64,000 nt of DNA from Ignavibacteriota bacterium (GTDB lineage: Bacteria > Bacteroidota > Ignavibacteria > Ignavibacteriales > Ignavibacteriaceae). The position numbers were made by a program, and so were the translations under genes. The stretch covers positions 3,395,001 through 3,459,000 of the forward strand of contig CP053446.1 of NCBI GenBank assembly GCA_013285405.1. Direction: 5' to 3'. This document shows positions 8,722-17,442 of this stretch, one piece after another (positions within the stretch are counted from its first letter, which is position 1; the number at the start of each line of letters is the position of its first letter). The notes below the pieces were generated by a model, which made no database searches, was not told the DNA's origin, and saw only the letters and a list, made by a program, of their open reading frames with translations.

Positions 8722-9819
8722 TTATAGAAATTCATAGTAAAATGTAATTCTGCCAGTTAATGAAGGATTGATTGAAACTCCGTTGACAGGGTGTTCATAA
8801 GTTTCAAATAAAATATTTGGAGTGATTGAAACTTTTTCGTGCAAAATAAAACTTAATCCTAAAACAAAATAATTTCTTGCATCACCAGTAAAATCACCCG
8901 AGATGTTTGGATCAAAATAATCGTACCTCCCTACTCCTGCAAGTAATTCTGAAAATCTGTACCATCCGAATAATGATATTCCGAGAGCATTACGATTTGA
9001 TATTTTATAAACATCATTATCAAATTGAATAACATCATTAACTGTGTTCTGTAAAAATGATTCAACACCGATAGAAAAGTTTTTTGGAATTTTGTAACCT
9101 ACAAAAATATCGGTTGTGAGCGCATCATTTCTAAAACTTTCTTCAGGCAATGAGCTGAATGTTTTATCTGCTTTAAATCTATAATCTCCGTAAACAGTGA
9201 TATCAATGTTCTCAGAAGGTTTAAGATCAATGTGTGCATAAGACCTTTTGTACCTGTCAGTTTCCGTATCAACAGTAATTCCATTACCATACATCAAACA
9301 ATAATTGATAGTTCCACCGCTATTAAGTTTTCCTTTGAGTGCAACACCAAAATCTCTGGAACTTACAATACCTCTTAAATCCATGATAGTTTTTTCAAGT
9401 GAACGATATCCCCAATAATCTTCAGCAACGTCAAAACTCGGAGGCGGTTGTATTCCAAAAATCATATTGCTTCCCTCAAATATATCTTTCCATTTTAAAA
9501 ATGCGTCCTTCACAAATATTACAAAAAGTGTGGAGTTTACTCCGACTTGAGTCTGTGATTCAAGCCTGAATCGTGTACTGAATTGTTCTGAGATTGTATA
9601 ATCATACGTGAAGAAAATTCTTCTGAACTGAAAACCATTCAGATCCTTTTGCCCTGTTTGTGCTTTATAACTGATATCATCTATAGTAGAATCTCGCAAG
9701 ACATTATAAAAATAATCTCCGAACATAAGTCCTGAAAATTTTCCACCTTGTTCATTCTGTGCTGATGCCTGTGATATGAACAAAAAATAAAACAATAAAA
9801 CGGTACAAATATTTTTCAT
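8722..9819 (-). CDS. Outer-membrane porin, probably phosphate-associated (OprO/OprP-like)
   Basis: The 365-residue protein starts with a clear signal peptide (MKNICTVLLFYFLFISQASA, cleaved before QNEQ). It then shows alternating amphipathic beta strands and ends in a C-terminal aromatic, FYYEFL, as outer-membrane barrels do. FQFRRIFFTYDYTISEQFSTRFRLE fits the phosphate-selective porin O/P group. Its place between pstS and pstC argues that it lets phosphate cross the outer membrane for the Pst system. Anion specificity cannot be proved from these residues alone. Confidence 0.8.
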   Translation of the reverse strand: MKNICTVLLFYFLFISQASAQNEQGGKFSGLMFGDYFYNVLRDSTIDDISYKAQTGQKDLNGFQFRRIFFTYDYTISEQFSTRFRLESQTQVGVNSTLFVIFVKDAFLKWKDIFEGSNMIFGIQPPPSFDVAEDYWGYRSLEKTIMDLRGIVSSRDFGVALKGKLNSGGTINYCLMYGNGITVDTETDRYKRSYAHIDLKPSENIDITVYGDYRFKADKTFSSLPEESFRNDALTTDIFVGYKIPKNFSIGVESFLQNTVNDVIQFDNDVYKISNRNALGISLFGWYRFSELLAGVGRYDYFDPNISGDFTGDARNYFVLGLSFILHEKVSITPNILFETYEHPVNGVSINPSLTGRITFYYEFL

Positions 9820-9861
9820 ATATTCTCTCTAAATTGTTTGAACGTTTATATCCACTTAATC

Positions 9862-9882
9862 AAGAAAGTTCGTTACTTTCTT
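9862..9882 (-). promoter_or_regulatory. Stem-loop between pstS and the porin gene
   Basis: A perfect 8-bp stem (AAGAAAGT/ACTTTCTT) with a 5-nt loop lies just after the pstS stop. It has no long T run, so it fits an mRNA-stabilising or partial-termination hairpin that would give more PstS than downstream products. The function is inferred. Confidence 0.5.
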
Positions 9883-9890
9883 CGGGAAGT

Positions 9891-10811
9891 TTAATCTTCT
9901 TTCCCTTTTGGAGGCAGCGGAATGTATTCCATTGACTCAACTAATTTTTGACCTTCAGGCGATAAAATAAAATCCATAAAGTTTTTCAATTCGCCTTGTG
10001 CTTCCCCATTTGTAAAACAGTAAAGGTATCGTGAAATCGAATAATCACCGTTCCAAATAGATTCGTAATTTACTTTACCATTTTCAGAGGGTGAGATTGC
10101 AGGAGATTCATCATCCTTTTTTATATGAAGTATTTTTACGTCATTACGAAGAGCAAAATAACCAACACCACCATATCCAATTCCTTTAACATCACGAGCA
10201 ACTGCTTCACCGAGTGCTGCTGTCCCCTGTAAAACTTGCGTTGCTGGTGAGTAATCCACTTGCTTCCCTGATTCATCTTTACCTAAAACGTGATCTTTAA
10301 AGAATTCATAAGTACCACTGCTGTTTTCTCTTCCATAAAGTGTAATTGTCATTTCAGGACCACCAAGCTGTTTCCAGTTAGTAATTTTACCCGCGAAAAT
10401 ATCACTTATCTGCTGAACAGAAAGATTATCAATTTTATTATTAGGATGTACAATCAGTGCAATTCCATCAAGTGCAACTTCATAAACAATTGGTGTGACG
10501 CCTTTCTGCTTTGCTGTTTCCAATTCACTATCTTTTAATTCTCTGGAAGAATTTGCAAGATCAGTTGTACCATTTAATAAAGAAGCAACACCAGTTCCAG
10601 ATCCTCCTCCTGTTACCTGAATAGAAAGATTTGGATTTTTCTGCATATAAATTTCAGCCCACTTCTGTGTAAGATTGACCATTGTATCTGAACCTTTTAT
10701 GGAGATAACTTTTTTTTCTGTACCAGTTTCCTTTTTCTTACAGCTAATGAGGAATAAAGATGCGATCACAAGTGAAAATATTATAAAGTAAATAGGTTGC
10801 TTAGTATGCAT
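9891..10811 (-). CDS. pstS: Phosphate-binding lipoprotein PstS
   Basis: A 306-residue solute-binding protein with a lipoprotein signal ending LFLISC (lipidated Cys24). The mature part carries ISIKGSDTMVNLTQKWAE, GGGSGTGVASLLNGTTDLANSSR and YGRENSSGTYEFFKDHVLG, the phosphate-coordinating segments of PstS. It captures phosphate in the periplasm for PstCAB. First gene of the operon; four PHO-box-like repeats lie 55 bases upstream of the ATG. Confidence 0.96.
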   Translation of the reverse strand: MHTKQPIYFIIFSLVIASLFLISCKKKETGTEKKVISIKGSDTMVNLTQKWAEIYMQKNPNLSIQVTGGGSGTGVASLLNGTTDLANSSRELKDSELETAKQKGVTPIVYEVALDGIALIVHPNNKIDNLSVQQISDIFAGKITNWKQLGGPEMTITLYGRENSSGTYEFFKDHVLGKDESGKQVDYSPATQVLQGTAALGEAVARDVKGIGYGGVGYFALRNDVKILHIKKDDESPAISPSENGKVNYESIWNGDYSISRYLYCFTNGEAQGELKNFMDFILSPEGQKLVESMEYIPLPPKGKED

Positions 10812-10865
10812 TCGTTTTTCCTTTTCTAAATTATTTCTTTTTTATGCTCAAAATTAAAAACTTAA

Positions 10866-10904
10866 TGTTAAGGAATTGTTAAGGAAGGGTTAAATGTATG
10901 TTAA
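10866..10904 (-). promoter_or_regulatory. PHO box: four direct repeats at 11-bp period upstream of pstS
   Basis: On the minus strand the hexamers TTAACA, TTAACC, TTAACA and TTAACA occur with exactly 5 bases between each (plus-strand positions 10899-10904, 10888-10893, 10877-10882, 10866-10871). This spacing is that of PhoB/PhoP response-regulator sites, and TTAACA matches the PhoP-box half-site known in Bacillus. It predicts induction of the pst operon at low phosphate. Confidence 0.85.
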
Positions 10905-10924
10905 GTTTAAAGGTGAAATGAAAA

Positions 10925-10962
10925 TAAAAAAGCCCCATCCGGCAGTTGCAGGATTCGGGGCT
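10925..10962 (-). terminator. Intrinsic terminator after the DUF3160 gene
   Basis: On the minus strand AGCCCC..GGGGCT forms a GC-rich stem (extended by ATCC/GGAT with a bulge) followed by a T run (GGGGCTTTTTTATTTT). It lies 24 bases beyond the stop of the DUF3160 gene. Confidence 0.85.
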
Positions 10963-10985
10963 AATAAGTAAAAGAAATTTAGAAA

Positions 10986-13574
10986 TTATTTTAACAACGT
11001 CATCTTCTTATTCACTGCCCTGTCTCCAACCCGGATCGAATAAATATAAACTCCGCTGCTTACTTTATTTCCACCGGCATTATCCCCTTCCCATTTTGTT
11101 AAATAATTTCCTGCGGGAAGATTTTCATTCAACAGAGTTTTAACAAGCCTGCCATTGATATCATATATTTTCAATTCAACAAATGAGTTGGTTAAATCAT
11201 ACGGAATTGAAAAAGAAATTATCGTATATGGATTAAACGGATTCGGATAATTGTTAAGCAATATTTGCGACTGAGGGATTACCGGGTTTTTAATTTGCTC
11301 AACAGAAGTTATTAAAGATGGTCCGTTTCCTCTTGATTGACCAAGACTATCAGCCAAATAAATGTTTACCCATTCAGGTCTTAGCGCAGCTTGAAGATAT
11401 GTCGATGCCCATTCATCATCTGTTAATCTTAAAAAGTTTGTTGTTCGGTATTCATAGTAACTCATAACAGGTCCAACGAACGCCGTTGGTTCACCAAGAT
11501 GATTTTCAGTAATGAATACTCCAAGATTTATATTTCCAGTACCAACGTGGGAAATTGCTCCAATATAACCACCGCCACAATTAGTTGGAGTTGTATGAAT
11601 ATCTGCAACAATATGATCGCTTTCCATCAAACCCTCATAGCCCCATTCTCCTCGAAAAATATCATCGTAGAAAAGATTTGGGTACCAGCCATCGTATGCA
11701 ACACCACTTTGACCGGTAGCATAAATCATTCCGCTTAAAAATGTTTGTTCTCCATTATTAAAAGGAATGCCTGCAAGTTCTTTTTCACAAATTGTCTGAA
11801 GCGTATCAGTTATTGCTTTACATCTTCCAAAGTAATAGATGATTTTATTTTTTATAGAAGGATCAGGAAAATTTAGACTTGTGAAATAATTCAGTGCTTC
11901 AGTCGAGTAATCATTCAGTACAGAATAAAATTCCGGAAAAGGCTCTACATAACTGAATGGATAAGAGCAAATTGTTCCTCCCGTATATGACTGTTTTGCA
12001 TATAAAAGATTATCATGTCTCAACTCTGTCCATGATGCTAATTGAGTATTCATCTTCTGCTGCCAGAAAGCTGCGGTCTGCATAAATTCAGGGAAGCCGC
12101 TTCTGTCTTCAGGTGGATTTAACTTTCTGATTGAGTTCAGCCAATAGTTGTAAATAGAACTTCCCCAGAAATCAGGATCGTAATGATCAATTAAATATCT
12201 GAGTGCTGCAAGATTTGTTGAGTAGTGAAATTCATCTAATTCATCAATAAGTAATTGCGCGGATGCGCTGTTTCCAAGTGAAAACAAAACATCGAGTGTT
12301 GAAGGATATAGTCTGCAAATTCTATTTCCATAATAAAGAATTTTATCGAACACTACTGTCCCTGTTACGTATGAATCAATAACGAATCTTTGACCGAACA
12401 TCATAAATGCTGAAGCAGGTTGAATACTATCAGGACTCATAGGGTCACCAAATAATATTTGAGACAGTATTAACTGGTATGCAAAAGCTTGATTTGCAAG
12501 TGTATCCTGGAATTCCACCATTTTCAGGCTATCTAACAACTCAGCAGGGTTATTCAAAGTTATTGCTTGTTTAAGATAATCAAGATGATCAAGTCGAACA
12601 TTATCAGACTCACCCACAAAAAATTTAAGTATGTTCTCCATTTCATCATAGATCGAAGTTGCATTTGCAATATCAAAGAGCTCGTTTATCAGAAATGCAT
12701 CAATAGCTTGTCTTTGAACATCCTGAAATGTTTGATTAGGACATTGAACCGGAATTGAAACCGGGGCAATCAAGTACAACTCAATTCTTCCCAACCACAT
12801 CATTGCTTTGAAATAGCCTTCAAGATTATACGGTTTTTGTGGATCGTAAACATAATGCCCGCGTGGTTTAAATTGACTCCAATCCATTACACGGCAGGTA
12901 GTCGAAAAAATTGTTGAGGATACTCCTCCCTGTTCGTTATCAATCCAATTCAGAATGGAATCTATCATTACATCGTTTTCTGAATAGTATGGTGATACAT
13001 TTTCCTGTAAGAGTAATAAAGGAACTGTTACATAAATGTCCACATCGTGCAGCATTGTAATCATTTCAGGATTACTGACGTAGTTGCTATGCAGTTGCGC
13101 AACAGAATTTCTCAAACTCCAGAGTAACTGAATTAATCTATACTTCAGTAAACCAACTTCCATATCAGTCAATATTCTATCGTACGAAATATGAAATGCG
13201 TGCAGAATCGCATCAGTCGAAACGTAAACTGGAAAATCCTGGTGAAATATTTGAAGTAATGATTCTCCGAAAGAAATTCGTTTCAACCTCTCGCTTACCA
13301 TGAAACCATGATCTTCAATCAAAGATTTTTCATATTCAGAAAAATTAAAGTAAGCATCAAGAGAATCGAAGTAAAGAGCATCTTCATAATTAGTATTGAT
13401 TTGATTTGTGAAATATCCTGCCGGATGCATCTGTAAAAGATCCTCAGTATTCATATTCTGATGAGCCTGGAGAAACTGTATATAATCATCAACGTTGAAT
13501 ACCTGGGAGTAAGTTATCGGAGAGATATTAAAAATAAGAATTGTAAACCAACTTAGTGTAAAAAGGTTTTTCAT
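10986..13574 (-). CDS. DUF3160 secreted protein with T9SS sorting domain
   Basis: The 862-residue protein has an N-terminal signal peptide (MKNLFTLSWFTILIFNISPITYS). A long region matching the DUF3160 family follows: FMVSERLKRISFGESLLQIF, PVYVSTDAILHAFHISYD. It ends in a type IX secretion sorting domain of about 80 residues beginning NNYPNPFNPYTIISFSIP and finishing KKMTLLK. It is therefore predicted to be exported and attached or released at the cell surface by T9SS. The role of DUF3160 is unknown. It is a single gene with its own terminator. Confidence 0.85.
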   Translation of the reverse strand: MKNLFTLSWFTILIFNISPITYSQVFNVDDYIQFLQAHQNMNTEDLLQMHPAGYFTNQINTNYEDALYFDSLDAYFNFSEYEKSLIEDHGFMVSERLKRISFGESLLQIFHQDFPVYVSTDAILHAFHISYDRILTDMEVGLLKYRLIQLLWSLRNSVAQLHSNYVSNPEMITMLHDVDIYVTVPLLLLQENVSPYYSENDVMIDSILNWIDNEQGGVSSTIFSTTCRVMDWSQFKPRGHYVYDPQKPYNLEGYFKAMMWLGRIELYLIAPVSIPVQCPNQTFQDVQRQAIDAFLINELFDIANATSIYDEMENILKFFVGESDNVRLDHLDYLKQAITLNNPAELLDSLKMVEFQDTLANQAFAYQLILSQILFGDPMSPDSIQPASAFMMFGQRFVIDSYVTGTVVFDKILYYGNRICRLYPSTLDVLFSLGNSASAQLLIDELDEFHYSTNLAALRYLIDHYDPDFWGSSIYNYWLNSIRKLNPPEDRSGFPEFMQTAAFWQQKMNTQLASWTELRHDNLLYAKQSYTGGTICSYPFSYVEPFPEFYSVLNDYSTEALNYFTSLNFPDPSIKNKIIYYFGRCKAITDTLQTICEKELAGIPFNNGEQTFLSGMIYATGQSGVAYDGWYPNLFYDDIFRGEWGYEGLMESDHIVADIHTTPTNCGGGYIGAISHVGTGNINLGVFITENHLGEPTAFVGPVMSYYEYRTTNFLRLTDDEWASTYLQAALRPEWVNIYLADSLGQSRGNGPSLITSVEQIKNPVIPQSQILLNNYPNPFNPYTIISFSIPYDLTNSFVELKIYDINGRLVKTLLNENLPAGNYLTKWEGDNAGGNKVSSGVYIYSIRVGDRAVNKKMTLLK

Positions 13575-13644
13575 AATTTACCTCATTTTTTTTCAAACTT
13601 AATAAATAAAGTTGAAAATAACTATTTACAATTAGCAACGATTA

Positions 13645-13675
13645 ATTAAAAAAGCCCCATCTGATGATTGGGGCT
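13645..13675 (-). terminator. Intrinsic terminator after the FadL-like barrel gene
   Basis: Minus-strand AGCCCCAAT..ATGGGGCT stem followed by TTTTTTAATT, 28 bases past the stop codon. It separates the barrel gene from the DUF3160 gene. Confidence 0.85.
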
Positions 13676-13702
13676 CAATGAATCATGAAATTGAATGAAA
13701 CT

Positions 13703-15181
13703 TTAAAATCTCAATGACAAACTCGCAAGAATATTTTGACTAATGATTGATTGCCTGATTGGCGAAATACTGCTTCCATAATCTTCAGCCACATGATCCC
13801 ACCATCCATAAACATAAGCGACGTTAAATTCCATAGCTCCCTCACCAGACCTGATACCAAGTCCGGCTGTTAAGAACTTCCTGTCATTTTCCGTCGGAGA
13901 ATCTGCAACAGGATAAGGAATATACATTGCACCCGCTCTTGCACTTAGTCCCGTCCATGGTAACCTGAATTCTGCACCTATCTTAGCATTAAAGGTTTGA
14001 GTATATGTATCAATTATTTTTTTATTCAATGCAGATTGCTCGGGTACCGGCAAATCACCGGAAAATTTCATTTGCGTATAATCAATATAAGTTATTTCTG
14101 CAGTGCCTGTTATTATCCAGAGATTAACATCACCTGCTACGGAAAATTCATACGGCGTTTGGATTGTAAACTTATTAGAAATTACAGTATCCAGTTGTGT
14201 AACATAATCTGTTGTAAATTCACCTCTCCCTGTGAAATAATGATCTTCAGTCACAGAAATAATTGAAGGAGTTTTAACAGAACCGCCAATCGCAATGAAA
14301 TTAAAGAATCTGTACAGTACACCAACTCTTAAATCAAAACCATTGAACACCCAATCTTTAATATCATTGATATAAAATGATTTAAATCCGGCAGTAAGAG
14401 GATCACTGGCAATAGTTCTAATGGAATCAGCATAAGAATCTCTCGAGTCAGATTCAGTAAACTCACCATCACGCAAATAATTACCAACGTTATAATTGAA
14501 ACTGGCGCCAAAGAAAATGTTACTGGCTAATTCACCTGCTATACCAATTGACCAATGATTTATACCACCGTCCTCCAGTACGTAGCCTTCTTGATTTAAG
14601 TTACCATTAAAAATTGTTCTATCACCTAGATATTCATTGCTGATTAGATCGTACTCAGGATAACTTAATTGCAAATCTCTTGGAATATAATTATTGATTG
14701 AAGTTAAATCCTGAATTAATGAGTTATTGCCGGAGTTGAAAGAATTGAATTTTAATATTCTGTTAAAATCTTTTGATCTGTTATAACCGAGTGAGATTGC
14801 AAAATTATTTGAAGCCGAATCGCTGACTAATGGAATAACAATTCCTAATTGATTCAGAACAGTTTCAGTTCGTTTGCTTAATAACGAATCGGATAGATAG
14901 AAAGCTTCGTTATTGTATAAGTTTGCACCAACAGAAGTATTTACAGTAAATTTTCTTGCTAATCCTAATGTTGCCGGGTTTAAAAGAGTTGCAGTATAAG
15001 TATCATTAAATACCGAATTAGAATTACCCATACTCAGACTACGTGCATCATAAATTTGACCGCTGATAGAAAGTCTTAACGCATCTCCAACATTAGGTTT
15101 AAAATAATCCTGTGCATTAATTAAATTTAGAAAGCCAAGTTGTGAAAGAACAATTAGTATTACAAAGATTTTGTTTTTCAA
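13703..15181 (-). CDS. FadL/OmpP1-like outer-membrane beta-barrel protein
   Basis: A 492-residue protein with a signal peptide ending INAQ, then DARSLSMGNSNSVFNDTYTATLLNPATLGL. This 'bright-marker' N-terminal pattern (gene product named for many NPA/NPAxL motifs) is found in FadL/OmpP1 and PorV-like barrels. The rest alternates amphipathic strands and ends ILASLSLRF with a terminal phenylalanine, the usual signal for Bam assembly. Substrate unknown; candidates are hydrophobic-compound uptake or a T9SS accessory role. It stands alone between terminators. Confidence 0.7.
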   Translation of the reverse strand: MKNKIFVILIVLSQLGFLNLINAQDYFKPNVGDALRLSISGQIYDARSLSMGNSNSVFNDTYTATLLNPATLGLARKFTVNTSVGANLYNNEAFYLSDSLLSKRTETVLNQLGIVIPLVSDSASNNFAISLGYNRSKDFNRILKFNSFNSGNNSLIQDLTSINNYIPRDLQLSYPEYDLISNEYLGDRTIFNGNLNQEGYVLEDGGINHWSIGIAGELASNIFFGASFNYNVGNYLRDGEFTESDSRDSYADSIRTIASDPLTAGFKSFYINDIKDWVFNGFDLRVGVLYRFFNFIAIGGSVKTPSIISVTEDHYFTGRGEFTTDYVTQLDTVISNKFTIQTPYEFSVAGDVNLWIITGTAEITYIDYTQMKFSGDLPVPEQSALNKKIIDTYTQTFNAKIGAEFRLPWTGLSARAGAMYIPYPVADSPTENDRKFLTAGLGIRSGEGAMEFNVAYVYGWWDHVAEDYGSSISPIRQSIISQNILASLSLRF

Positions 15182-15336
15182 ATTTGAGTATTCCGAAATG
15201 TGAGTAAATACTTTTATTAATCAGTAAAAATATGTTCAAAATATTTCATTTAATAGTGTATAAATTAAGGTCTATTACAAATACAATTCAATCAGATAAA
15301 AGCAATGAGATAATTTGTTTGTTAGTAAAGAATAAA

Positions 15337-15367
15337 AAACTCCGATAAAACTACCGGAGTTTTGTGA
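15337..15367 (-). terminator. Terminator at the outer end of the tRNA-Glu array
   Basis: Minus strand AACTCCGGTAG..ATCGGAGTT is a stem followed by TTTTATTC. It resembles the per-unit hairpins but differs in sequence, and may be the original downstream flank of the tRNA gene before the array grew. Confidence 0.7.
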
Positions 15368-16041
15368 CTCCAAGGGGATTCTGCCGAAGGCATTCCTTTG
15401 GAAGAACCCTCTATTACCGCCGTAATTCTACTTTTTATTAAAATAAAAAAGCTTCGATATTTCTACCGAAGCTCTGGTGACCCCAAGGGGATTCTGCCGA
15501 AGGCATTCCTTTGGAAGAACACTCTATTACCGCCGTACTTCTACTTTTTATTAAAATAAAAAAGCTTCGATATTTCTACCGAAGCTCTGGTGACCCCAAG
15601 AGGATTCTGCCGAAGGCATTCCTTTGGAAGAACCCTCTATTACCACCGTACTTCTACTTTCTACCAAAATAAAAAAGCTTCGATATTTCTACCGAAGCTC
15701 TGGTGACCCCAAGGGGTTTCTGCCGAAGGCATTCCTTTGGAAGAACCCTCTATTACCACCGTACTTCTACTTTCTACCAAAATAAAAAAGCTTCGATATT
15801 TCTACCGAAGCTCTGGTGACCCCAAGGGGATTCTGCCGAAGGCATTCCTTTGGAAGAACCCTCTATTACCACCGTACTTCTACTTTCTACCAAAATAAAA
15901 AAGCTTCGATATTTCTACCGAAGCTCTGGTGACCCCAAGGGGATTCTGCCGAAGGCATTCCTTTGGAAGAACCCTCTATTACCGCCGTAATTCTACTTTT
16001 TATTAAAATAAAAAAGCTTCGATATTTCTACCGAAGCTCTG
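15364..16041 (-). repeat. Tandem array: six 113-bp units built from the 3' half of tRNA-Glu
   Basis: The tRNA 3'-end marker GTGAC recurs at 15364, 15477, 15590, 15703, 15816 and 15929 and in the intact tRNA at 16042, an exact 113-bp period. Each unit holds three parts in transcription order. First comes the tRNA from the anticodon stem to the 3' end. Its T-loop TTCGAA is split between TTC and GAA by about 22 bp of palindromic sequence. Last comes a hairpin AGCTTCG..CGAAGCT followed by six Ts, which looks like a terminator. Units differ by only a few bases. No open reading frame fits the array. Confidence 0.92.
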
Positions 16042-16114
16042 GTGACCCCAAGGGGATTCGAACCCCTATTACCGCCGTGAAAGGGCGAGGTCCTAACCAT
16101 TAGACGATGGGGCC
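16040..16114 (-). tRNA. tRNA-Glu (TTC)
   Basis: The minus strand folds as a full cloverleaf: acceptor GGCCCCA/TGGGGTC, anticodon loop CTTTCAC (anticodon TTC), T-loop GGTTCGAATCC and an encoded CCA at 16040-16042. It is the intact copy at the right end of the 113-bp array derived from its own 3' half. Confidence 0.95.
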
Positions 16115-16145
16115 AATAATAATTTTAGAATTGAAATTTTAAAGT

Positions 16146-16223
16146 TGGGGTGAGCGATGGGATTTGAACCCACGGCCCTCAGGGCCACAACCTGATGCTC
16201 TAACCAACTGAGCTACGCTCACC
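16146..16223 (-). tRNA. tRNA-His (GTG)
   Basis: Minus-strand cloverleaf with GTGAGCG/CGCTCAC acceptor stem, the extra 5' G facing C73 that marks tRNA-His, anticodon loop TTGTGGC (GTG), T-loop GGTTCAAATCC and an encoded CCA at 16146-16148. Confidence 0.95.
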
Positions 16224-16261
16224 ATAAACATTATAAAAGTTTTCTTCAATATGGGCTCTAA

Positions 16262-16343
<82 letters not shown>

Positions 16344-16682
16344 ATTTAGCTCAAATTCGCAACATTACTTTTAAGAACAAGCGCAAAAATACTAAAAAAG
16401 TACTACCAAAGTATAAAAAAAAGTAAAGAGTTTTTCTGACCTATTACTGACCGAATTTAATACGTTCAATCTGTCAAAGAGCAACTAACCGAAAAAGCCC
16501 CGCAGAAATTCATCGGGAGTCTAAACCCGTTGTTTAAAACTGCAAGGCTAATTCGGATTAGATAAAACTTGTAATTAGACTTTTATGAATTTTTTCTGTT
16601 ATAAATTTACAGAAAAGTAAGGGTAGAAACAACGGTCATTCCCACCCTCCGGAGTTATGGCTAACCGATTACGCTTTTAATT
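16344..16682. other. Non-coding left end of the integrative element
   Basis: No credible gene in 339 bases. It contains a small stem TTCTGT..ACAGAA (16594-16614) and several GC-richer patches near 16495-16550 and 16630-16665. As the tRNA-Arg upstream region it must also supply that tRNA's promoter. It could hold an element origin or packaging site, but I recognise none. Confidence 0.5.
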
Positions 16683-16886
16683 TCAATGCATTCCCAAAAA
16701 ACTGATAGTAGAGTGCCCTGTTTTTTGTATATCCCCCTGCTTTTTACCTATCCCCTTACGATTCGGATTTTTGCCTAATCTAAACGAGTACAGGGGGCAA
16801 TCTGTTATTTTACATTCCCTGACTTCTTTAGCACTTCCACCGGAACATTCCAGGCAACACTTTCTTATCGATTTAATCGGTGTCAT
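16683..16886 (-). CDS. Small cysteine-rich phage-type protein (putative zinc-binding)
   Basis: About 67 residues from ATG 16886, which has GGAGAAG upstream; a longer in-frame start at 16967 would lie wholly inside the previous gene. The motif CCLECSGGSAKEV followed by CKITDCPLYSFRLGKNPNRKG has four or five cysteines in a C-X2-C..C-X4-C spacing, suggesting a metal-binding knuckle. I have seen the CSGGS..CPLYPYRxGKNP pattern as a recurrent small protein in phages, with no function known to me. It overlaps the upstream gene by 14 bases. Confidence 0.7.
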   Translation of the reverse strand: MTPIKSIRKCCLECSGGSAKEVRECKITDCPLYSFRLGKNPNRKGIGKKQGDIQKTGHSTISFLGMH

Positions 16887-17103
16887 TGTTTTGTCTTCTC
16901 CGTATTTGTTCACCACTTCGGACGTGAACAAATATTTCCGGTAAATCCGAGACTGCATACTCCCCATTTTTTTTATATCGCTTTATCGCTTGTTCTCTCG
17001 TCTCTCCATCATATTCATTTACGATAATAACGTTTGACTTGTCTAATCCCCTCAGACGATTCATTATTTTTGAAATTCTATTCTTTAGATTTTCCATTTT
17101 CAT
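16873..17103 (-). CDS. Hypothetical element protein (76 aa)
   Basis: A 76-residue basic and acidic mixed protein (NVIIVNEYDGETREQAIKRYKKNG; C-terminus RRRQNNDTD). I recognise no domain. It precedes and overlaps the cysteine-rich gene, arguing for translational coupling and a real gene. The start MKMENLK could also be the second Met two codons in. Confidence 0.55.
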   Translation of the reverse strand: MKMENLKNRISKIMNRLRGLDKSNVIIVNEYDGETREQAIKRYKKNGEYAVSDLPEIFVHVRSGEQIRRRQNNDTD

Positions 17104-17169
17104 CCTTATTATTTATTTGCCAAAATTCCCTCTCACCCTTAAGAAGTATTTCAAATTCATCCTTGTTTA

Positions 17170-17370
17170 TCAAAAAAAATTTCCTATTTTTTGTTCAAGT
17201 TCATCAAGCCGTTGTTCGACTTCATACTTAAAATTGGCTTCTATAATTGCACGTAAAATATAAGTACGGGTTTTTGCGGTCTCGCTTTTTATCTTACCTT
17301 TTTTGTATAGGTCGTAAGTCTTGCCAATTTCTAACCGTGCCTGATTGATTGAAGTTATGATTTTTTCCAT
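17170..17370 (-). CDS. Hypothetical element protein (66 aa), helical
   Basis: A 66-residue, highly charged, probably all-helical protein (MEKIITSINQARLEIGKTYD..). Such short helical proteins are common between replication and late genes of phages and satellites. No family recognised. It is separated from its neighbours by about 70 bases on each side. Confidence 0.5.
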   Translation of the reverse strand: MEKIITSINQARLEIGKTYDLYKKGKIKSETAKTRTYILRAIIEANFKYEVEQRLDELEQKIGNFF

Positions 17371-17442
17371 TTTTAGCTAACCTTCATTTGAACTTTATTC
17401 CATAGTAGTATGAGCCAAATTACTTGACTGTAAAAAGCATCA

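Noticed and set aside
15337-16041. Possible CRISPR array
   Set aside because: Units are 113 bp and repeat over their full length with no variable spacers; the repeated text is tRNA-derived. The same holds for 57919-58750 at 92 bp.
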